From contig CAMPGU010000045.1 of the NCBI GenBank assembly GCA_946885645.1, positions 1 to 18,666 of the forward strand: DNA of 18,666 nucleotides. Direction: 5' to 3'. The DNA is from an uncultured Haloferula sp. GTDB taxonomy: Bacteria > Verrucomicrobiota > Verrucomicrobiae > Verrucomicrobiales > Akkermansiaceae. The position numbers and the translations under genes were made by a program. Positions 8,446 through 14,887 of the stretch are shown in pieces. The first letter of the stretch is position 1, and the number at the start of each line of letters is the position of its first letter. The notes below the pieces were generated by a model. The model did not search any database and was not told the DNA's origin. It saw only the letters and a program-made list of their open reading frames with translations.

Positions 8446-9780
8446 ATGGCTGAAGTCTTTCGTTCCACCCCGCAGGCACCCGGTTTGCCGGAAATCCTCG
8501 CCACCGTTCTCAAATGGCGCGATGTCCCGATTCCCCTCACCGAGGAGGACTTCACCACCGCCATCGGCGAGTTGAGCTCGGTAGTGGAAACTCTCGGCGA
8601 CAGCCCGGATGCCGCCGGGCGCTCCGCCCGAGCGCTCGCCCGCATGGTGCTGGGGAACCTGCACCGCGACCACGGCCTGCTGGACCACGCCCTGCCCTTT
8701 TACCATGCGGCGCTGGAAAATCCCGCCGACCTGGATGACGGCACGCCGCGCGGCCGGAACGAACTGGCCAATCTCCACACCAACCGCGGGATCTGCCTGC
8801 TGAGCGGCGGCGAGGAAGAGCAACTACCCGCCGCGCTGGAGGACTTCGACCGCGCGATCGCGCTGCGGAAGGATCTTCCGCTGGAAGAGGAGCCGGGCAT
8901 CCGCTGGGGGCTTTCCGCCGGCTGGATGAACCGCGGCGATGTACTCCACCGCATGGACCGCTCCGCGGAAGCCGCGGCCGCCTATGACGAGGCCATCGCG
9001 CATTTGAAGCAGCTGCCCTACGAGGAAAGTCCCGCCACGCTCCAGCGCTATGCCCTGGCTTGGGCCAACCGCGGCCTGGCGGTGGAGGATCCCGCCGAAG
9101 CTCGCCGCAGCTTCGACGAGTGCATCCGGGCCTTGGCCGAACCGCAGAATCCGCAACAGCTCCTTACCCTCTGCAACGCCACCTTGAACCGCGGCCGCCA
9201 TTCCCTCCAGGTGCAGGACGACACCGAGGCCACGGCCGCCGACGCCCGCCGCGTGCTGGAGCTGCTGGTCCCGCACGAACGGAACCACCCCGCGCCCGCG
9301 GAGATGGCGCTCCAGGCCCGCCACCTGCTCGCCCACGCCCTCTGCGCCTGGCTGGACAGCTCGCGCAAGGGTCCCGGGGTCGCCGAGGACTGGATTGGCG
9401 ACGCCACGGATACGGTGGAAGACGCGCTGGCCGTGGAGCGTCACTGGGAGCAGCGCGGCATCGAGGCCCTGCGCCCGCTGGCGGGCGATCTCTTCGAGCT
9501 CGGCCTGCACGTGTACCGCGTCTGCCAGCCGCACTTCTTCGCGGACTTCCTGGTCGAGTCCATGGACCCGGAAATGTCTCCCGGCGCGCCCTTCGCCGAC
9601 CCCCGCTTCCAAGCCGCCGCCGCACGGTCCCTCCAGCAGGCCGTGAATGAAACCGCCCAGCGCGCGGCCTCCGCCACGCTCGATCCCGCCGAGATGGAAA
9701 AGCAGCAGAAGATCCTGCGGACCCTCAAGGCCGCGGATCAACGCCTGGCAGAGCTCCAGCGCTCGATGCAGATGGCGTAA
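8446..9780 (+). CDS. Cytoplasmic tetratricopeptide-repeat protein
   Basis: 444 residues with no signal peptide or membrane helix. TPR-like helix pairs are visible at about 60-95 (ALARMVLGNLHRDHGLLDHA), 104-140 (NLHTNRGICLLSGGEEEQL, AALEDFDRAIALRK) and 150-187 (AGWMNRGDVLHRM, AAAAYDEAIAHLKQLP), with weaker ones after that. Asn-Arg-Gly recurs at the same place in successive repeats. The last 35 residues look like a coiled coil (MEKQQKILRTLKAADQRLAEL). TPR proteins act as scaffolds; the partner is unknown. It is transcribed alone, divergent from ribF and convergent with the lectin gene. GGAGGT lies 12 bases upstream of the start. Confidence 0.85.
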   Translation: MAEVFRSTPQAPGLPEILATVLKWRDVPIPLTEEDFTTAIGELSSVVETLGDSPDAAGRSARALARMVLGNLHRDHGLLDHALPFYHAALENPADLDDGTPRGRNELANLHTNRGICLLSGGEEEQLPAALEDFDRAIALRKDLPLEEEPGIRWGLSAGWMNRGDVLHRMDRSAEAAAAYDEAIAHLKQLPYEESPATLQRYALAWANRGLAVEDPAEARRSFDECIRALAEPQNPQQLLTLCNATLNRGRHSLQVQDDTEATAADARRVLELLVPHERNHPAPAEMALQARHLLAHALCAWLDSSRKGPGVAEDWIGDATDTVEDALAVERHWEQRGIEALRPLAGDLFELGLHVYRVCQPHFFADFLVESMDPEMSPGAPFADPRFQAAAARSLQQAVNETAQRAASATLDPAEMEKQQKILRTLKAADQRLAELQRSMQMA

Positions 9781-9789
9781 ACGAAGAAC

Positions 9790-9819
9790 CCGGGCTGCCC
9801 CGCAAGGGGCGCAGCCCGG
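9790..9819 (+). terminator. GC-rich hairpin downstream of the TPR gene
   Basis: CCGGGCTGC at 9790-9798 pairs perfectly with GCAGCCCGG at 9811-9819, with an inner CCC/GGG stem around GCAA. It begins 10 bases after the TPR stop. No T-tract follows on the plus strand, so intrinsic termination is doubtful; it may only protect the 3' end. Confidence 0.35.
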
Positions 9820-9823
9820 CGCG

Positions 9824-9866
9824 AAAAAGAAAGCCCCGGACCGGAAGTGAATCCGGCCCGGGGCTT
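9824..9866 (-). terminator. Rho-independent terminator of the lectin gene
   Basis: AAGCCCCGG at 9831-9839 pairs with CCGGGGCTT at 9858-9866, and an inner CCGGA/TCCGG stem extends it after one mismatch. On the minus strand the stem is followed directly by TCTTTTTC. It starts about 25 bases past the TAG of the lectin gene at 9892. Confidence 0.8.
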
Positions 9867-9891
9867 CGAGCATCCGCGACGAGGAGGGTAA

Positions 9892-12393
9892 CTATTCCTC
9901 CTCTTCAACCCTGAAGAACTTCTTCGACTCCACCGTGAAGGTCACGTCCTTCTCGGTCAGGGTGCCGGTGGCGGGGATATTTTCCTGCCCCGGCAACGGG
10001 GTCCAGACCACCAGATCGGTCGAGCTCATGATCCGGTACTCCGTTTCCGGAGTGGAGACCCAGCTGAAGCTCGCCGTGCCCGCGGCGGGATTGATGGTGC
10101 TGCTCACCAGCTCCAGCGGCGGCGGAGTGACCGCGCCGGGAGTCAGGGACCAGGAGACGATGTCGCTCGCTTGGTACCAGCCGCCGTTCTGGGCGATGAA
10201 GCCGACATAGCCGAGCCCGCTGCTATCGACGGCTCCGAGGGCCTCCAGATCGATGGCGAAGTCGTCGAGCACCAGCACGCCGTCGATCGTGACATCCATC
10301 AGACCGCCGGTGTAGGCGATATCCACCGCGTACGGCTCCGCGCTGAAGGATCCCGTCAGCGTGTTGAACGGAGAATCCCGGAAGTCGATCAAGGGGCTGA
10401 GGTCCACCGTCAGGATCGGTACGGTGGCGGAGCCGGAGTAGAACCTCATCGCCCCCTCTACCAGAGCGGTGCTGTCGTTGTCCCAGGTGGAGAAGTTGAT
10501 CGTCAGGCCGTTGGTCGCCGGGCCGTTGTCGGTCGTCGGCAACAGCGCCGTGCCTTCCGGAGTGTTCTGGATCACGAAGCTGGCACCTTCCGCTCCGTAG
10601 AGGTTCCCGTCGCGGCCGACGCCGGCGGTGGCCAACTGGAACTCGAAGCTGGTCTCGAAGCCGTTGCCGACCGCCACCTTCTGGTGGAACCACGCGGCGC
10701 CTGCCTGCCCCGCCAAGTCCGGCACCAGACGCAGGCGCAGGTTATCCCCGCCCTGCGGCATCTGAAGCACGTCGTTCACGAAGGCCGCGGGCCCGTTCAC
10801 CACGATTTCGTTCCCCGCGGTGTTGAAGTTCGTGTAGGCGATGGTCGTAGGCAGTTCGGTAGGAACCGCGCCGAAGCTGACATCCGCCGTGACCGAGCCG
10901 TGGATGTTCGTCGCGGTGAGCGTGTAGGTGACCGCACCGGCCGGGGTGACGGGCAGCGAGCCGTCTTCGGGGAGTCCCGTGCCGTTCGGATCGTTCACGG
11001 AAACTTCTTCGGCTCCCGTGGTGGCCCACTCCAGCGAGATGGTCCCGTCCGTCAGGCGCGTCCCGCGCAGCAGATCGATGGTCGGCGGCAGGCCCACGCT
11101 GATCCCCGGCATCGGGATCGTGATCTGCGCGTTATCCACCGAGGGCATCGGATAGTTGAAGGCGGTGAAGTCCTCGACCTTGGTCCAGATGAACTGGTCG
11201 GGGCTGACCTCCATGGTCCACTTCAGCGGATTGCGGCCGGGCCAGGCCGCCGCATCCCCGCCGAGGGTGAAGCGATACTTGTCGAAGGTCACTTCATCGC
11301 CGAAGTCGAATACCACCGGCCTCAAGGTTCCGGAGAACCACTTGGTCGCGGGGTCTGCATCCCGCATCTGATCCGGAGACTCCCCGCCCGTGCCGCCGCT
11401 ACCGTCGATATAGGTGACCAGCACGGGGATCCGCTCCACGTCGTTGGCCTCCACTTCCTGATAGAACTGGATGTCGGCGAGCTGGATGTTTCCATCCGCC
11501 GTTTCCACGGGAGTGAAGCGCACGAAGCGGCCGGTGGCGGTGCCCCCGGCCACGCTCCGCACCTTGAGGGAACGGGTGGCGGGAGGATTCACGGTGGAAG
11601 ACGCGGTCAGGACGTATTCCGTATCCGCGCTCGCGGGAGGAACGAGATCCGTGGTCCCGGAGGTGGGCAGTCCGGCCGGCCCGCCGGGCGTGAGGGTCAC
11701 CGTGTCCGTCAGGTCCGTCGTCCAGGTGAAGGTCACCGGATCTCCATTGAGAACCACCACCGGATCCGAGGTGAAGCTCGTGATCACCGGCGGGATAGCA
11801 TCCGGAATCAGGAAGGGCGGCGTGATTTCCGTGGTCGCCGCCAGCGGCGTGGGGTAGTCCGTGCGGACGTCGAGGACGTTCCAGGTCTCGCCATCGTCGC
11901 TGCCGGAGAGGACCCAGCTCGTGGGGTTGCGGCTGTTCTCCCCGTTCAGGGTGGCACCGCCTTGGGCGGTCACGAAGGTATAGGAGTTGATCGTCGGCGG
12001 AACGACCGCGTCGCCGAAATCGAAGATGACCGCGCGGAGTCCCGGGGTATCGCCACCGCCGAAGTTGAACCACTTCGTGGCGGTGTTGTCGTCGATGAGG
12101 TTCACCGGCATCTCATTGCCCGGACTCTCCCCGGCGGGGGTATTGAAGACTTGGCCGCCATTTCCGAGGTCGGGGCTGTGGCGGGTGGTCCCGTTCAAGA
12201 GCTTGAACTCGGACATCTGGATCAAATTCCCGCCGCCGAGGGTCTCGGTGGTCTGGAATTTGTAATAGCGGTAATTGTAATCCGCCGCCTCCAAGGGCCC
12301 GGCGGATCCAAGTGCCAGAAGAGCCCCCGCGAGGAGGCCCGTTCGCCGGGCAAAGCCGGCACGGTGTTTTTGTGGGTATTTATTCAGGGTCAT
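9892..12393 (-). CDS. Large secreted protein: two discoidin-like domains, Ig-like linkers, lectin-like domain
   Basis: 833 residues with a signal peptide (basic n-region, LLAGALLALGSAGPLEA, cut near 36). In order: a discoidin (F5/8 type C)-like domain at about 38-195 with DDNTATKWFNF and WVLSGSDDGETW; an Ig-like unit at 200-280; a second discoidin-like domain at about 285-430 with DADPATKWFSG and WTMEVSPDQFIW; an Ig-like unit at 435-510; an L-type-lectin-like beta-sandwich at about 515-755 (ASFVIQNTPEGTALL); and a C-terminal unit with YRIMSSTDLVVWTPL ending FFRVEEEE. Such proteins are expected to bind polysaccharide outside the cell. No enzyme domain and no PEP-CTERM anchor is visible. The ATG at 12393 is chosen because the GTG at 12480 adds a non-signal leader. 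Own terminator, so probably monocistronic. Domain boundaries are by eye. Confidence 0.88.
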   Translation of the reverse strand: MTLNKYPQKHRAGFARRTGLLAGALLALGSAGPLEAADYNYRYYKFQTTETLGGGNLIQMSEFKLLNGTTRHSPDLGNGGQVFNTPAGESPGNEMPVNLIDDNTATKWFNFGGGDTPGLRAVIFDFGDAVVPPTINSYTFVTAQGGATLNGENSRNPTSWVLSGSDDGETWNVLDVRTDYPTPLAATTEITPPFLIPDAIPPVITSFTSDPVVVLNGDPVTFTWTTDLTDTVTLTPGGPAGLPTSGTTDLVPPASADTEYVLTASSTVNPPATRSLKVRSVAGGTATGRFVRFTPVETADGNIQLADIQFYQEVEANDVERIPVLVTYIDGSGGTGGESPDQMRDADPATKWFSGTLRPVVFDFGDEVTFDKYRFTLGGDAAAWPGRNPLKWTMEVSPDQFIWTKVEDFTAFNYPMPSVDNAQITIPMPGISVGLPPTIDLLRGTRLTDGTISLEWATTGAEEVSVNDPNGTGLPEDGSLPVTPAGAVTYTLTATNIHGSVTADVSFGAVPTELPTTIAYTNFNTAGNEIVVNGPAAFVNDVLQMPQGGDNLRLRLVPDLAGQAGAAWFHQKVAVGNGFETSFEFQLATAGVGRDGNLYGAEGASFVIQNTPEGTALLPTTDNGPATNGLTINFSTWDNDSTALVEGAMRFYSGSATVPILTVDLSPLIDFRDSPFNTLTGSFSAEPYAVDIAYTGGLMDVTIDGVLVLDDFAIDLEALGAVDSSGLGYVGFIAQNGGWYQASDIVSWSLTPGAVTPPPLELVSSTINPAAGTASFSWVSTPETEYRIMSSTDLVVWTPLPGQENIPATGTLTEKDVTFTVESKKFFRVEEEE

Positions 12394-12690
12394 CGGAGTA
12401 GCTGGAGCAAACTTCGTCCCCCCTGAAGGAGGGATGCCCGGCCATCGCGGACCATCCGCAATGACCGGACCGAGTATCACGGCTCTCCGGGCGTCATCGG
12501 CTTAGTTATTTTGAGCAGAAATTGACCTAAATCGTTCTCCTGCAATTGGTGTCTTTCTATGTCTCTGGCTCATGATGACACCCATAAGCATTAAATCGTG
12601 ACAAATTTGCAACATTCAACCTCTCGACATCCGCGTCTTTTCCCTGCTGCAGCCGAAAAAAAAACCGGTCGGCCCGGACGTCCATCTGCG
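12394..12690 (-). promoter_or_regulatory. Upstream region of the lectin gene, AT-rich in the middle
   Basis: This gene-free stretch (391 bases with the adjoining terminator to 12784) changes composition: about 12500-12615 is far more AT-rich than any other part of the window. On the minus strand it contains TTGCAA and TTGTCA as possible -35 elements, but no well-spaced TATAAT-like partner. An A9 run (12656-12664; T9 on the minus strand) follows a short CCGG stem and might be a second weak terminator for the iron operon. No small gene, tRNA or riboswitch was recognised. Confidence 0.4.
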
Positions 12691-12735
12691 AAAAACATCG
12701 GGCCGGGACAGGGTGTCACCCGTCCCGGCCCGATG
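12691..12735 (-). terminator. Strong rho-independent terminator of the iron-uptake operon
   Basis: CATCGGGCCGGGAC at 12696-12709 pairs without mismatch with GTCCCGGCCCGATG at 12722-12735, a 14-base stem, with an inner GGGT/ACCC stem. On the minus strand TTTTT (12695-12691) follows at once. It lies 50 bases past the DUF4198 stop at 12785. Confidence 0.92.
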
Positions 12736-12784
12736 GAAACTCCGCTCCGCCACGCGAAATCGCGGCGGGACCGATGCCTCCCGC

Positions 12785-13606
12785 TTACTCCGGCAGCACC
12801 TCGAAGGTGGTCGTGTAGGAGACGCGGCGGCCCAGCGGCACGCCCTCGAAATTGCCGCCCTCCGTCTCCTGCGTGGCGTTCAGCCAGTAGCGGCCGGCCT
12901 CCGAGAAGGACACTTGGAAGGCACCCTTGGCGTCGGTCGTGATGACGGTCTCGCCGGGCTCGTTCCGATAGCGATCGTCGCCCTTCACCAGCGTGATCTT
13001 GGCATTTGCGGCCGGAGTGCCGTTGAGATGGAGGGTGAAACTCGCTTTCTCGCCCGCGTAGAGATCGTTGGGGTGATTGTCGCCGATCACCAGTTCCAGG
13101 CCCTTGCCGGTCGGCTTGAGCGCGACGTTCGAGGGCTCGCCGGAGGTCACCACGGTTTCAACGCGGGAGTGATTCTCGAAAACCTTCAGCTCGGGCTTGC
13201 CCTTCAGCTCCTGTTTGGCGAAGTCCGCCACGGGACCGCGCCAGCGCTTGACCTCCGCGCCTTCCTTCCATTGGGCGGAGAACATCTCGCGTACGGTGGC
13301 GATCTTGTAGCTGCCCGGCTGGGTCAGCTCGATATCGAAGGTGGTGCGCAGCTTGCCCTGCTTGCCGTTCTGGATTTCCACCGGTTTGCCGTCCGGCCCG
13401 GTGACGGTCATCGCCTCCAGCGGGGCGGACACGTGGTTCGGGAAGAAGAGGTTGTTGGAGATGGCGGCGTCGATGGTGACCCACTGGTTTTCCCCGGAGA
13501 GGACCGAGGTGGAGGGGATGATCCAGAAGCGGTGGGCCAGGACGGGGTTCGCGGACAGGGCGAGCAGCGCGGCGATGCCGAGCGATTTCTTGAGCGTGGT
13601 TTTCAT
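12785..13606 (-). CDS. DUF4198 periplasmic protein
   Basis: 273 residues with a clear signal peptide (MKTTLKKSLGIAALLALSANPVLA, cut before His25). The mature protein starts HRFWIIPS, the typical opening of DUF4198 proteins, and continues with beta-rich segments (VTGPDGKPVEIQNG, SYKIATVREMFSAQW, DLYAGEKASFTLHLNG, AFQVSFSEAGRYWLNAT). The last part resembles carboxypeptidase-regulatory-like or transthyretin-like folds. DUF4198 proteins are periplasmic, often encoded with TonB receptors or metal-transport genes; no reaction is established. It is the last gene of the operon, 16 bases after the DUF2271 stop and just before a strong terminator. The frame is open far upstream of 13606, but only as a shadow of the DUF2271 gene. 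Confidence 0.9.
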   Translation of the reverse strand: MKTTLKKSLGIAALLALSANPVLAHRFWIIPSTSVLSGENQWVTIDAAISNNLFFPNHVSAPLEAMTVTGPDGKPVEIQNGKQGKLRTTFDIELTQPGSYKIATVREMFSAQWKEGAEVKRWRGPVADFAKQELKGKPELKVFENHSRVETVVTSGEPSNVALKPTGKGLELVIGDNHPNDLYAGEKASFTLHLNGTPAANAKITLVKGDDRYRNEPGETVITTDAKGAFQVSFSEAGRYWLNATQETEGGNFEGVPLGRRVSYTTTFEVLPE

Positions 13607-13622
13607 GGTCTCGGTGGTGGGG

Positions 13623-14132
13623 TCAGGGTTGGATGGCGAGCCGGACTTTCCCGAGCTCGCTCTTGCCTTGGGCGGAAATATCGACGGCGGTCTTGCCGTC
13701 CCATTTGAAGGGCACGCGGAGCATTTCCCGGCCGCCGACCTCGCGCGAGGCCTCGACGACGAGGTTATATTCCCCCTCCGCCAACGGCGGCAGCGTGGCG
13801 GCCTTCCCGGGGAGCGTGACGGTATGGGTTCCCACGGGCCGCGTGGGCCCGCTGACACCGTCCACCGGCATTTTCAGCGAGCGGCCGGACTTCCGCCACC
13901 ACTGGCGGATGTCCTTCAGCCAGGTCGCGCCCTCGCCGTCCTTCATGGCGATGTCGTACCACACGCTGAGATTTGCGGCCACGGAGCGGTCCGGCTTTTC
14001 AATCCAGGCGGCAACATAGGGACGGTGATACTCCGCGACGCCGAGTTGCGGGATCTCGATGGTCAATTCGGTGCCTGCCATGGCGGCGGACGCGGCGAGC
14101 AGGGAAACGAGGGCGGCGAAGGAATGTCTCAT
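13623..14132 (-). CDS. DUF2271 periplasmic protein with predicted FMN-attachment motif
   Basis: 169 residues with a signal peptide (MRHSFAALVSLLAASAAMAG). The mature part has AAWIEKPDRS (41-50), WLKDIRQWWR (71-80), DGVSGPT (91-97) and GEYNLVVEASREVGGREMLR (120-139), the pattern I recall for DUF2271. DGVSGPT fits the D-x-x-S/T-G-x-T signature at which ApbE-type transferases attach FMN to threonine; here that would be Thr97. This suggests a periplasmic flavin electron carrier. The start is five bases after the PepSY stop, so the two are tightly coupled. Family confident; flavin attachment is inferred. Confidence 0.88.
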   Translation of the reverse strand: MRHSFAALVSLLAASAAMAGTELTIEIPQLGVAEYHRPYVAAWIEKPDRSVAANLSVWYDIAMKDGEGATWLKDIRQWWRKSGRSLKMPVDGVSGPTRPVGTHTVTLPGKAATLPPLAEGEYNLVVEASREVGGREMLRVPFKWDGKTAVDISAQGKSELGKVRLAIQP

Positions 14133-14137
14133 GGGTA

Positions 14138-14800
14138 TCAGTGAACGAAAAAGATGATGATGATGACGGGCAGCAAGACGCCCGCCGCAACAATCGGCCA
14201 AGTCTTCGGGCGGCGCTTCGCGTGCACGTAGAGCAGGGCAAGACCCGTAAGGCAGAAGACCACGCAGGCGACGGAGAACACATCGATGAACCACGCCCAC
14301 GCGGTGCCGGTGTGGCGGCCCTTGTGGAGATCGTTCAGGTAGGAAACGGTGCCGCGCTTCGTCACTTCGTGCGTAAGCTCCCCGGTCTCGCGGTCGATGG
14401 AGAGCCAAGCATCCCCGCCCGGGCGCGGGAGACCCAGATAGATCTCGAATTCCGACCAATCGGCTTCCTTGCCGGCGATGGGGGTGCGCAGTTCCTTCCG
14501 GAGCCACGCGGCCAGGCCATCCGGCAGCGGGGCCTTGGCATCGGCCTCGCCCTTGAAAGCGATCGACTCCAGCAGCTCGCCGGGAACCGTCAGCGTCCGC
14601 TCCGTGACTTCTGGCTGCGCGGGGATCTGCCCCGCATGGTTGAGAGTGATGCCGGTGACGGCGAAAAGCAGCATCGCCGCCAGGCAGATCGCGCTGCTGA
14701 CCCAGTGCCAGAGGTAAAATTGTTTCGTCCAGAAAGCCTTGCGCTTCTTGGCCTCGGCCCTCGGGCTGGTGACGGGTTCTGGTGCTTCCGCGACTTGCAT
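14138..14800 (-). CDS. PepSY-associated transmembrane protein, candidate ferric-siderophore reductase
   Basis: 220 residues from the ATG at 14800; a TTG at 14818 would add six. Three membrane helices are visible at about 31-53, 166-193 and 202-219, with a periplasmic PepSY-like region between the first two (DAWLSIDRETGELTHEVT). Histidines His32 (LWHW), His55 (LNHAG), His159 and His163 (DLHKGRH) and His193 (YVHAK) sit at or near the membrane, as in haem-binding PepSY reductases. Relatives such as FoxB and FpvG reduce ferric siderophores at the inner membrane. No flavodoxin-reductase domain is fused. Position between the receptor and DUF2271 genes supports the role, which is inferred. Confidence 0.88.
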   Translation of the reverse strand: MQVAEAPEPVTSPRAEAKKRKAFWTKQFYLWHWVSSAICLAAMLLFAVTGITLNHAGQIPAQPEVTERTLTVPGELLESIAFKGEADAKAPLPDGLAAWLRKELRTPIAGKEADWSEFEIYLGLPRPGGDAWLSIDRETGELTHEVTKRGTVSYLNDLHKGRHTGTAWAWFIDVFSVACVVFCLTGLALLYVHAKRRPKTWPIVAAGVLLPVIIIIFFVH

Positions 14801-14821
14801 TTCGCTGGGACCTGACAATGC

Positions 14822-14858
14822 GGGACGGGAAGCACGCCCTGGCGATACTTCCCGTCCC
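14822..14858 (-). other. Intercistronic hairpin between receptor and PepSY genes
   Basis: GGGACGGGAAG at 14822-14832 is an exact inverted repeat of CTTCCCGTCCC at 14848-14858 with a 15-base loop. It sits in the 87 bases between the receptor stop and the PepSY start, the largest gap within the operon. No T-tract follows, so it is more likely an mRNA stabiliser or processing site than a terminator. Confidence 0.6.
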
Positions 14859-14887
14859 TGTTTGCAACCGTAGCAGATGAAATTTCC

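Noticed and set aside
10171..12426. 751-codon open frame on the plus strand
   Set aside because: Antisense shadow of the discoidin/lectin gene, low-complexity Arg/Gly/His composition and no recognisable motif.
13607..13858. N-terminal extension of the DUF4198 frame
   Set aside because: It overlaps the end of the DUF2271 gene and is Arg/Pro/Ser-rich; the signal peptide begins at 13606.
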